A DNA stretch of 6,203 bases. Source: CAZAQS01 sp964486825. Its GTDB lineage: Bacteria > Chloroflexota > Anaerolineae > Anaerolineales > UBA4823. The notes beneath the pieces were generated by a model. That model had not been told where the DNA came from, did not search any database, and saw only the letters and a list, made by a program, of their open reading frames with translations. This document shows, piece after piece, positions 1-5,082 of this stretch. Location of the stretch: assembly GCA_964486825.1 (NCBI GenBank), contig CAZAQS010000279.1, positions 1 through 6,203 of the forward strand. Reading direction: 5' to 3'. Made by a program: the position numbers and the translations under genes. The first letter of the stretch is position 1, and each line of letters starts with the position of its first letter.

Positions 1-560
1 TGGTCCTCCGCAGCCACCTGGCCCACAATGTTCACCCGTTCACCATTCACCGGCTGTATGTCCAGGTTAATGAGAAGGCCATCCGCCTCTAAGATGACCG
101 GTCTCTGAGCCCCTCCTCGCAGCATGACATAAGCCGGAGTGAAAGCGACCTCCCCCGGGAGGCTGCTTTTCCCTATTTCGCTGACCAACCGGGCGATGAG
201 TACCCTTATGCCTTTGAAAGGGCCTGGCTCCTGGGATGTCGCCCCCTCACCAAGGTAATCTCGCATTTGGATCATTTCCCGTGTGCAGTGTGGACATACC
301 TGCAAATGTCTAGCAACGGCTATGGCCTGAGTTTGATCTAGCAAAGCCAGCTGGTACTCGCCCAAGGTTTCGCTCCTGGGACATTCCAATCTGTACAATT
401 CGGCGGTCAAGCGACTTTGTAGCCTGGCAAGCTCCTGAGCTCTCTTCAGGCCGGTAGGAGATCGTTTAATTTGGGCTGTTAACTCTGGATCACTTTCGCC
501 GTCCAGGTAAGCTAACAGTTCTGCATCCGTGAATTTGAATTCTTTATCGTTTTCTGTCAT
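1..560 (-). CDS. Probable anti-sigma factor with HC2-type zinc motif, C-terminus cut by window edge
   Basis: Reading down from the ATG at 558-560, the frame is open to the window edge: 186 codons with no stop, so the C-terminus is missing. An N-terminal helical part holds the motif LLAYLDGE (residues 15-22), a common opening of zinc-binding anti-sigma (ZAS, zf-HC2) proteins. Residues 85-92 read HLQVCPHC, giving H-x3-C-x2-C, the ZAS zinc signature. After about residue 130 the chain becomes beta-rich and repeat-like (VILEADGLL, NIVGQVAAED), resembling carboxypeptidase-regulatory or Cna-B type domains. No membrane helix is visible in this part, unlike many anti-sigma factors. It starts 39 bases after the stop of the sigma gene, so the two should be one operon. 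The inferred role is to bind the sigma factor at 600-1322 and hold it inactive, probably in the cytoplasm. The pairing is inferred from position and motif; the signal sensed is unknown. Confidence 0.75.
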   Translation of the reverse strand, partial: MTENDKEFKFTDAELLAYLDGESDPELTAQIKRSPTGLKRAQELARLQSRLTAELYRLECPRSETLGEYQLALLDQTQAIAVARHLQVCPHCTREMIQMRDYLGEGATSQEPGPFKGIRVLIARLVSEIGKSSLPGEVAFTPAYVMLRGGAQRPVILEADGLLINLDIQPVNGERVNIVGQVAAED

Positions 561-575
561 TGCGCTTGCAAGCCG

Positions 576-581
576 CCTCCT
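576..581 (-). promoter_or_regulatory. Ribosome binding site of the anti-sigma gene
   Basis: AGGAGG on the minus strand, a full Shine-Dalgarno core, lies in the short gap after the sigma stop codon. Its spacing to the ATG at 558-560 is 15 bases, longer than the usual 5-9. No alternative in-frame start codon lies nearer, so the ATG at 560 is kept. The long spacing might weaken translation of the anti-sigma relative to the sigma factor. Confidence 0.55.
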
Positions 582-599
582 AAACCAATCAACGAAGGT

Positions 600-1322
600 T
601 TACGCCTCATTTCCGGCATAGGTTGATAAATATTCCATGAGTTTCTGGTTGCGCCGCAGCCGTTCGATCAGGTTCTCTTTGACACGGTAGACTTCCTGGA
701 TGTCTTTAAATTTGCCGGGATACGTGTTATAGACCTCTCTAGGCTTGAGTCCCAGGAGGAAGGATCCAGCCAATACATAGTATTCCCTTTTATTCACTGT
801 CAATGATTTGACCTGCTCCCACAGTTCCTGGTTTTGAATCCGTTGAATGGCGTTGTCTTCTAACGAATTGCTTTTATGGGTACCCCTAAACGCCTGGTTG
901 GCGCTTTCCTCTAGTTGTTCATCTAATTGGAACCATTCCTGTGCACGGGCATGATCGATCATCACGCTGGCCGCGCACATTTTTAGGTAATGCAGCACAG
1001 CGTTCAAGGCAGTAAAATGTTGGAACTTTGCTGGCGAAAGAGACTTCCACATCTTCTCAAACGTGCGATTGACAAAGTATTCCTTCTCCTCCGCAAGGGC
1101 TGAAAACAGCGCATGCTTCTCGACCCAACCGGCAACCAGGGGCTGGTACTGCTGGTAAACATATTCCCAGGCTATCTCATCTTGTTCCTGGAATGCCCGT
1201 CGAAACAACTCGAAACACAAGCGCGGATCATGATCTTTGCCTTGGAAAAAACGTTTACTCTCTTCTGCGCAACGATTACGCAGATCATCGAGATTCCACG
1301 ACTGGAGGTTTGTCACTGCCAT
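600..1322 (-). CDS. ECF-like RNA polymerase sigma factor (sigma-70 family)
   Basis: This 240-residue protein (from the ATG at 1320-1322) has the layout of a small sigma-70 factor. The region-2-like part (roughly residues 34-126) includes AWEYVYQQYQPLVAGWV, then FEKMWKSL and a helix ending in VMIDHAR, matching the usual core-binding and -10 recognition helices. A linker of about 30 polar residues follows. The region-4-like part (about 157-227) includes a helix-turn-helix-like stretch with LGLKPREVY and RVKENLIERLRRN, normally used for -35 recognition. It is longer than typical ECF factors (about 170-200). The frame also opens at a GTG at 1335-1337 (five more residues). The ATG is preferred because GGTGG (1334-1338) lies 11 bases before it, whereas nothing but a T/C-rich tract precedes the GTG. 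The gene is followed by the anti-sigma gene. Target promoters cannot be deduced. Confidence 0.8.
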   Translation of the reverse strand: MAVTNLQSWNLDDLRNRCAEESKRFFQGKDHDPRLCFELFRRAFQEQDEIAWEYVYQQYQPLVAGWVEKHALFSALAEEKEYFVNRTFEKMWKSLSPAKFQHFTALNAVLHYLKMCAASVMIDHARAQEWFQLDEQLEESANQAFRGTHKSNSLEDNAIQRIQNQELWEQVKSLTVNKREYYVLAGSFLLGLKPREVYNTYPGKFKDIQEVYRVKENLIERLRRNQKLMEYLSTYAGNEA

Positions 1323-1402
1323 CCTGGGATAATCCACCAGAGGAAAAAAGAAAAAAGAAATTTGTAGCCAGATAGACGGCTAAAACAGGTAGCGCAAGGG
1401 TT

Positions 1403-1430
1403 AAAAAATTCCTGGGATGTCCTCCAGGAA
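1403..1430 (-). terminator. Rho-independent terminator or attenuator upstream of the sigma gene
   Basis: On the minus strand TTCCTGG (1424-1430) pairs perfectly with CCAGGAA (1409-1415) across an 8-base loop, directly followed by six T (1403-1408). This is a textbook intrinsic terminator for minus-strand transcription. It lies 125 bases beyond the stop of the membrane gene at 1555-2457 and 66 bases before the GTG of the sigma frame. It may end the upstream transcript. Because a promoter-like sequence sits between that gene and the hairpin, it may also work as an attenuator in the sigma leader. Confidence 0.75.
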
Positions 1431-1481
1431 CTCAACGACAATAGATATCGACTGTCGCTGTTTCCCCACAACGTATCTACT

Positions 1482-1512
1482 ATAGTATTCCAAAAAAACG
1501 AATTAATGTCAA
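1482..1512 (-). promoter_or_regulatory. Candidate housekeeping promoter for the sigma/anti-sigma operon
   Basis: On the minus strand a perfect TTGACA (1507-1512) is followed after 19 bases by TACTAT (1482-1487), a 4/6 match to TATAAT. The spacer is rich in A/T with a run of seven T. The 19-base spacing is long for a sigma-70 promoter; a closer TATAAT match, TATAGT, falls at 22 bases. The predicted start near 1475 would leave a leader of about 150 bases containing the terminator hairpin at 1403-1430. Moderate confidence because the spacing is not ideal. Confidence 0.42.
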
Positions 1513-1554
1513 ATTAATCCAGTTTTGGGCTTCGGAAGTTCAGAATCAGGCAGC

Positions 1555-2457
1555 CTACACGCCAATCGTTAAGAACGAAGAGGACTCTTCCTTAATATTT
1601 CGAAAGAAGGCCACGCCCAGCCAGACTGCAAAAGCGCCCATCACCACCCAGGAACCAACCATGCCGACGTACACACCCACTGGAAAGATAATGCCTGCCA
1701 TAGTTTGGGAGGCCGTCCCGGCCAGCACGTTCAGGCCGTTCAAGATGCACAAGATCAGAAGGGGCGGGGTGAGTAAATAGCCCAGCGGCTTGCGCCGCAG
1801 CAGGGAAATGCCGGCAAGGACACAGGCTGGTGTGATTGTGGCCGAATCGAAACCGTGCGTAAACATGGTTGTATAGGGGCCCAAATTCTCCGAGACCCCA
1901 CCCTCGAGGATCGGGCCGATCAGCTCGCTGAGCCAGAGCAGGAACGTTCCCAGCCCGGCTATGAAAAGAAAGATCGCCGTCGCGCGGTGCGGCAGGCGTG
2001 AAGAAATCCTGTTGGGAAGCGCTTGGGCGTCGATGGCGTTAAAAGCTGCGATCAGCGCAAACAAGCTGGCCGAGAACAAGGCTGTATAGACCAGGAACAG
2101 GCTGTTGAAGGCCGCGCCGAACGTCATTGAAGCCCCCATATAGAGAAAGTACATCATTGCGCCGGTCAGCAAGAACCCGCCCTTCAAGGAGCCGCGCTGG
2201 TAGAGCCTGAACGAGATGGCCAGCAGAGGCAGGCCCACGAAAATCAAGACCGCATCCGCTCCTTTGAAAAGGGCTGCAGAGAAGACCGTATCATTCTGGT
2301 AGATGCCCCGGCCGTACATCTCTACCACCTGGCCGTGGAGGGTCGTGAAGGAGAACGGCTCATCCCCTCCCTCTATGAACAACCCTGCGCCAGATGCGAC
2401 CAGTGCCAGGACAGCGATCAAAGGGATGAGCCAGCTGAGTGCAGGCTGTTTGTTCAT
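1555..2457 (-). CDS. Polytopic membrane protein of unknown function
   Basis: A 300-residue, strongly hydrophobic protein starting at the ATG at 2455-2457, with GGAG (2465-2468) seven bases upstream. I count about eight membrane segments, at roughly residues 8-28, 66-86, 94-114, 119-141, 160-180, 206-221, 226-247 and 254-285. An outside-type loop lies between the first and second (about 29-64) and includes HGQVVEMYGRGIY, which looks like a conserved feature. The C-terminus (FFRNIKEESSS) is short and charged. I do not recognise a named family and see no catalytic motif. It lies 115 bases after the CPBP protease gene, perhaps in the same transcript, and an overlapping mini-ORF (2454-2480) may couple its translation. 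The transcript probably ends at the hairpin at 1403-1430. It could be a transporter-like or structural membrane protein; no substrate can be suggested. Confidence 0.75.
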   Translation of the reverse strand: MNKQPALSWLIPLIAVLALVASGAGLFIEGGDEPFSFTTLHGQVVEMYGRGIYQNDTVFSAALFKGADAVLIFVGLPLLAISFRLYQRGSLKGGFLLTGAMMYFLYMGASMTFGAAFNSLFLVYTALFSASLFALIAAFNAIDAQALPNRISSRLPHRATAIFLFIAGLGTFLLWLSELIGPILEGGVSENLGPYTTMFTHGFDSATITPACVLAGISLLRRKPLGYLLTPPLLILCILNGLNVLAGTASQTMAGIIFPVGVYVGMVGSWVVMGAFAVWLGVAFFRNIKEESSSFLTIGV

Positions 2458-2480
2458 TGGAAATCTCCGCTTGCTATCAT
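2454..2480 (-). CDS. Eight-codon mini-ORF overlapping the start of the membrane protein gene
   Basis: The minus strand reads ATG ATA GCA AGC GGA GAT, then TTC CAA TGA, encoding MIASGDFQ. It is preceded by GGAGGTGA (2485-2492), the best Shine-Dalgarno sequence in the window, with seven bases between GGAGG and ATG. Its TGA overlaps the ATG of the 300-residue membrane protein as ATGA, a common arrangement for translational coupling. The downstream gene also has its own weaker GGAG, which lies inside this mini-ORF. It may be a leader peptide or merely the footprint of a shifted start; expression is not shown by sequence alone. Confidence 0.35.
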   Translation of the reverse strand: MIASGDFQ

Positions 2481-2572
2481 CGTTTCACCTCCATGGATCG
2501 AGTAATATCAGTATGGAACAGGCAGCAAACCGCCCAGTTACTGTCCGGGGGGTTCTTCATGATCCTTTCGAA

Positions 2573-3406
2573 TCATGATACCTGGCTGCTAATGTTCCCC
2601 ACCTCACCCGCCCCCACCAGCCGTTGTGGACCAAACAAAATGACGAGGCTGAGTGCAATTGCCCAGGCAATTCCGATCGAAATAAGATATGCCGGCACGA
2701 CCGAGGTGATGGGCAAGAAGCTGTTGACGACGATGTTCCAGCTCCAGTGGAAGAGCATCACCAGCACCAGGCTGTTTCCTGTATGGTTCATGATCCAGGT
2801 GATATAGATTGTGAGCGCCAGGACCCAGGCCCAACTCAAAAGCCAATATCCCCACCCGAAGCGTTCGTATTCTCCAAGGACGGTCCAGAAGGGCAGGTGC
2901 CAGATCGTATGGATCGTGCCCAATAGCAGGCTCGTCTTCAGGGCCGACCACCGCTTTTGCATTTTCGGCAGGGCGAACCCTCGCCAACCGATTTCTTCTC
3001 CCGTTACACTGATGACCATCACAATCATCGTGACGATTAGGCCGGCCGCAGAGACCGGTTGTACCGGTACAGGCTGCGCGCCGGGCAGCAGCCTGTAGAG
3101 CGAGACGGTCACCAACCCTACCACCGGGAAGACGAGCCCTGATGCGACGTACCAGGTCCATTTAACCCGCCAGCGGCCGAGCTGGCCGAGCAGCTCTCTC
3201 ACCTCCAGCCGCCCGCCGCTGAAGGCTGACACCAGGAGGGCTGAGACAGCCGGGCCTAAAGTGGCCAGTAAGGCTGCGACCATGACGAAGCCCGGCTCCA
3301 GCCGGACCGGGAGCAGCGAGAAATGATCGAGGGCCAGGGGGATCCATATGCTCCAGGAGAGCAGAAATGTGAGCCCAAAGAAAAGTGGTAGGGTTTGCTT
3401 GCGCAT
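2573..3406 (-). CDS. CPBP family intramembrane metalloprotease (CAAX-protease/bacteriocin-processing type)
   Basis: This 277-residue membrane protein carries the signature motifs of the CPBP (Abi/Rce1-like) family. Motif 1 is EEIGWRGF with E137, E138 and R142 (EExxxR). Motif 2 is HTIWHLPFW with H166 and H170. Motif 3 is FHWSWN with H220 and N224. In the family the glutamate and histidines form the active site inside the membrane. All are present, so the enzyme should be active. About seven or eight hydrophobic segments span the chain, from residues 5-27 to 237-258. The length is normal. The ATG at 3404-3406 has no visible Shine-Dalgarno sequence; an ATG at 3411-3413 is out of frame. Characterised relatives cleave prenylated proteins or peptides, or take part in bacteriocin self-immunity, but no peptide precursor is seen here, so the substrate is unknown. 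The gene stops with TGA, 115 bases before the next membrane protein gene. Confidence 0.9.
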   Translation of the reverse strand: MRKQTLPLFFGLTFLLSWSIWIPLALDHFSLLPVRLEPGFVMVAALLATLGPAVSALLVSAFSGGRLEVRELLGQLGRWRVKWTWYVASGLVFPVVGLVTVSLYRLLPGAQPVPVQPVSAAGLIVTMIVMVISVTGEEIGWRGFALPKMQKRWSALKTSLLLGTIHTIWHLPFWTVLGEYERFGWGYWLLSWAWVLALTIYITWIMNHTGNSLVLVMLFHWSWNIVVNSFLPITSVVPAYLISIGIAWAIALSLVILFGPQRLVGAGEVGNISSQVS

Positions 3407-3412
3407 ACCGCA

Positions 3413-3560
3413 TTAAGGAAAGTTTTGTACTGGTCTGGGGGATAAGATTGCGCGTTGGAAAGGAAGTTCCCCGGCCGGTTTCTTTGACAAAGTCTTTCCG
3501 CCGAAGATGAAGACCACGGCTTCAATGGCTTCGGCTCCGTTTTCTTACTGAAGAGAGTGA
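3413..3560. repeat. Non-coding stretch dense in inverted repeats
   Basis: Between the CPBP start and the small ORFs upstream I find no convincing gene but several inverted repeats in tight succession. GGAAAG (3457-3462) pairs with CTTTCC (3494-3499). The palindrome CCGGCCGG lies at 3471-3478, and CTTT-GAC-AAAG lies within 3482-3492. GCCGAAG (3500-3506) pairs with CTTCGGC (3529-3535), and inside it TGAAG (3508-3512) pairs with CTTCA (3520-3524) around a seven-base loop. The last hairpin is followed on the plus strand by TCCGTTTTCTT, too displaced for a clear terminator. This resembles REP-type palindromic elements or a structured RNA; which of these it is cannot be told from one copy. Confidence 0.45.
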
Positions 3561-3571
3561 GGTTGCTGTTT

Positions 3572-3643
3572 TCATGGTATTTCTTGTTCCTTCTTGAAGA
3601 GATGGATCGTGTAGAGCCCTGCGCCTGCCGCCAGTAAGCTCAT
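3572..3643 (-). pseudogene. 23-codon hydrophobic ORF, possible remnant of a small membrane protein
   Basis: From the ATG at 3641-3643 the minus strand encodes 23 residues with a short hydrophobic helix (MSLLAAGAGLYTIHLF) and a charged tail (KKEQEIP), a composition typical of real small membrane proteins. In the same frame, just upstream, an ATG at 3662-3664 begins MKRNC and is stopped by TGA at 3647-3649, two codons before this ATG. AGGA lies seven bases before that upper ATG. The whole may be a small gene broken by an in-frame stop, or a reinitiating pair of tiny ORFs. It starts 42 bases after the damaged membrane gene at 3686-4000. Its own stop overlaps by ATGA a 17-codon ORF with no recognisable features. 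Low confidence. Confidence 0.3.
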
Positions 3644-3685
3644 ATTTCAGCAGTTTCTCTTCATGGATCTGTCCTGTATGAATTG

Positions 3686-4000
3686 CTAAGCGCGCAAGCT
3701 TACAACACTGACGCGCTGGCCGAATACCGCCCACAGCAGCCCGATGTCCACGAGCAGAGGGAAAACAGCCCAACCGGAGAACCATACTACCTGCAGCGCG
3801 ATGGAGAACACGACCCCAGCCACGATAAGCCCCGAGAACCATTGTGCGGGCACAACCCTCCGCAAGAGCGCGGCCGCCGCCAGGAGGAAAATGATCGCTG
3901 AGCTGATAGCCAGGATGGGCGTCAATGAGTTCAGGGCATCTCCGGCGGGGAGAAGCGTGCGGGTTTCTACGGCAAAAGGCCACAGCAGCCTTCCACCCAC
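3686..4000 (-). CDS. Small multi-helix membrane protein, probably 5'-truncated or frameshifted
   Basis: The open frame encodes 104 residues from a GTG at 3998-4000, with three hydrophobic segments (about residues 27-47, 53-74 and 78-94). It aligns without gaps over its second half with the 141-residue protein at 5703-6128: VVPAQWFSGLIVAG against LVPSAWVGPLAIGG, and VDIGLLWAVF against ANIGILVTLLW. The two are therefore probably divergent paralogues. The relative has an N-terminal helix (residues 1-19) that is missing here. The frame stays open upstream to a TGA at 4067-4069 and encodes a matching hydrophobic stretch (AILNLTALVPLQ), but without ATG, GTG or TTG. The GTG at 4000 lies in a strong hairpin and has no ribosome binding site, so it is a poor start. 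The gene may have lost its start by a one-base indel, or may use a rare start codon. Function unknown. Confidence 0.5.
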   Translation of the reverse strand: MGGRLLWPFAVETRTLLPAGDALNSLTPILAISSAIIFLLAAAALLRRVVPAQWFSGLIVAGVVFSIALQVVWFSGWAVFPLLVDIGLLWAVFGQRVSVVSLRA

Positions 4001-4062
4001 CCACCAGGGTGGGGAGGGATCACCAACCTGGAGAGGGACAAGGGCTGTCAGGTTAAGGATGG

Positions 4063-4329
4063 CTATTCAAGCATCCACTCTTTGATCCACTTCTCGGCAA
4101 CCAGGTCCTCTAGGACAAATGGGTCCTGGTGGATGATCCGGCTGGCCTCTTCCAGACTGGAAGCCGAAAAAGAGATCAGCCCGCCCGTCCGATCGCTAAA
4201 CGGCCCGCCCGAGTAATTCTCAAGGTCCGCTGTTTTCCAATACTGGACGTGCGCTGGGACGACCTGGCGGATTTTTTCCGGCTCGAAGCGGTTGAAATAG
4301 AAAAATATGAAGCGTTTGTCATCATTCAT
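4063..4329 (-). CDS. YCII-domain (YciI-like) protein
   Basis: An 88-residue soluble protein that fits the YCII-related family (ferredoxin-like alpha/beta fold, usually 80-100 residues). Visible family features are the histidine in AHVQYW (H27), the GGPFSD turn (41-46), the strand GGLISFSA, the helix SSLEEASRII, and DPF (D69-P70-F71) before VLEDLV. The conserved His and Asp-Pro are thought to mark a possible active site; the cellular reaction is unknown for most members. The start is the ATG at 4327-4329 with GAGGAG (4339-4344) nine bases upstream. It lies 78 bases after the flavodoxin-like gene and just before the damaged membrane gene. Family members often lie beside redox or sigma genes, but nothing here fixes a substrate. 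Confidence 0.85.
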   Translation of the reverse strand: MNDDKRFIFFYFNRFEPEKIRQVVPAHVQYWKTADLENYSGGPFSDRTGGLISFSASSLEEASRIIHQDPFVLEDLVAEKWIKEWMLE

Positions 4330-4369
4330 GGAATCACTCTCCTCTACCTGTAATAGCCTTTAAGCATTG

Positions 4370-4404
4370 GACGCTTTACCAGATGATGTAAGGTTTCGAG
4401 CGTC
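4370..4404 (-). other. Intercistronic hairpin between flavodoxin-like and YCII genes
   Basis: GACGCT (4370-4375) and AGCGTC (4399-4404) form a perfect 6-bp inverted repeat. On the minus strand a second short stem (TTAC with GTAA) can stack inside it with a one-sided 7-base bulge. No T-run follows, so it is not an intrinsic terminator. It may be an mRNA processing or stability structure. Confidence 0.3.
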
Positions 4405-4407
4405 TTA

Positions 4408-5007
4408 TCAAACCGCCTGCGATTGGAATACCGCAGGAAGGCCCGTTGCCCACTCCCGGATGGCGTCCCAGTTTCGCCGCTCCCCGGCCGGGGCGCGAAT
4501 GACCAGCATGGCGAACAGCACCGCCCACCATTTCAGCCGCCCGTATTCCAGCCGCCCGCCGAACACACCAATGCTCGCCGGTCGGGACGGGCGGATGGCG
4601 CTCAGGATCGGGCGCAAATAATTCGAGAGCCTGGCGTAGCGCTCCTGGAAGCTCAGGCTGCCGGCCTTTACAGGCGGCTTGGGCAAGCGCTCGTCCACGT
4701 ACACCCTCACGCCCTGCGGGCCCAGGTCTCCGTCCTTCGTCAGGCTCATGGCGGTGACGAAAACCGCCAGCGGCAGCGTCTGCAAGGCCTGGCGGTGTTT
4801 CTTGAGGAACCTCAAGGCCGCCCGGTGCCAGCCCATGATCATCGGCCCACCGACAACCAAACCGTCATATGCCTGCAGGTCTTTGACCTGCTCGAGCGGC
4901 AGCACGTCCACCTGCCACCCGCATTTCTCCAGCTCCTCCGCCACTGCCTGAGCGACTTCAGCGGTCGAGCCTGCCATACTGGCATAGGCGACTAATATTC
5001 TATTCAT
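4408..5007 (-). CDS. Flavodoxin-fold protein (Flavodoxin_5 / HemG-like)
   Basis: A 199-residue protein with an N-terminal flavodoxin domain. MNRILVAYASMAGSTAEVA (residues 1-19) is the first strand plus the FMN phosphate-binding loop (S10 to T15). It is followed by VDVLPLEQV, the strand and loop LVVGGPMIMGWHRAALRFL (50-68), and LPLAVFVTAMSL (78-89). The C-terminal half contains SIGVFGGRLEY (145-155), a hydrophobic helix (160-171) and a typical ending with W180 and WATGL. This pattern is that of menaquinone-dependent protoporphyrinogen oxidase (HemG)-like flavodoxins. I do not name it hemG because the surrounding genes are not heme genes. The frame extends upstream to an ATG at 5044-5046, but the ATG at 5005-5007 is chosen because GGAGG (5015-5019) lies seven bases before it and the flavodoxin motif starts there. 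It is 75 bases downstream of the CoA-binding gene, probably in the same operon. Confidence 0.87.
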   Translation of the reverse strand: MNRILVAYASMAGSTAEVAQAVAEELEKCGWQVDVLPLEQVKDLQAYDGLVVGGPMIMGWHRAALRFLKKHRQALQTLPLAVFVTAMSLTKDGDLGPQGVRVYVDERLPKPPVKAGSLSFQERYARLSNYLRPILSAIRPSRPASIGVFGGRLEYGRLKWWAVLFAMLVIRAPAGERRNWDAIREWATGLPAVFQSQAV

Positions 5008-5054
5008 CCTACATCCTCCCGTGCGGGCGCAGCGAGATCTATCCATTTTTTCAT
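5004..5054 (-). CDS. 16-codon mini-ORF overlapping the start of the flavodoxin-like gene
   Basis: From the ATG at 5052-5054 the minus strand encodes MKKWIDLAAPAREDVG and ends in TGA at 5004-5006, overlapping the flavodoxin ATG as ATGA. GAGG lies about eight bases before it. The ribosome binding site of the flavodoxin gene lies inside this ORF. It could be a leader peptide coupling translation, or chance; there is no other evidence that it is made. Confidence 0.28.
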   Translation of the reverse strand: MKKWIDLAAPAREDVG

Positions 5055-5082
5055 CTCTACTACCTCTTGCTGCGCTCCTCCA

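Noticed and set aside
229..1421. A 12-base match (TCCTGGGATGTC) at 229-240 and 1410-1421.
   Set aside because: About one pair of this length is expected by chance in 6.2 kb, and one copy lies inside coding sequence.
1440..1470. ECF-type promoter GGGAAAC ... CGTT upstream of the sigma gene, as possible autoregulation.
   Set aside because: The spacing of 22 bases is too long for ECF promoters, which usually need about 16-17.
2557..2578. Inverted repeat TCATGAT-N8-ATCATGA across the CPBP stop codon.
   Set aside because: Short, A/T-rich and without a T-run; likely chance rather than a terminator.
2604..3161. A 185-codon minus-strand frame inside the CPBP gene.
   Set aside because: It is rich in R, H and G with no domain pattern, and the CPBP frame has all family motifs; it is an antiphase shadow.
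3411..3452. TACAAA as a -10 element for a leaderless CPBP transcript.
   Set aside because: No acceptable -35 sequence at the right distance.
3522..4004. A 160-codon minus-strand frame overlapping the 3686-4000 membrane protein.
   Set aside because: Arg/Pro-rich composition and no family features; the hydrophobic frame is the more protein-like one.
4423..4995. A 190-codon plus-strand frame opposite the flavodoxin-like gene.
   Set aside because: Antisense to a clear flavodoxin domain, with the Arg/His/Pro/Gln-rich composition usual for the complement of a GC-rich gene.
5008..5046. Upstream start of the flavodoxin-like gene at 5046.
   Set aside because: The extra 13 residues are Arg/Cys-rich and unlike the family; the ATG at 5007 has an ideal ribosome binding site.
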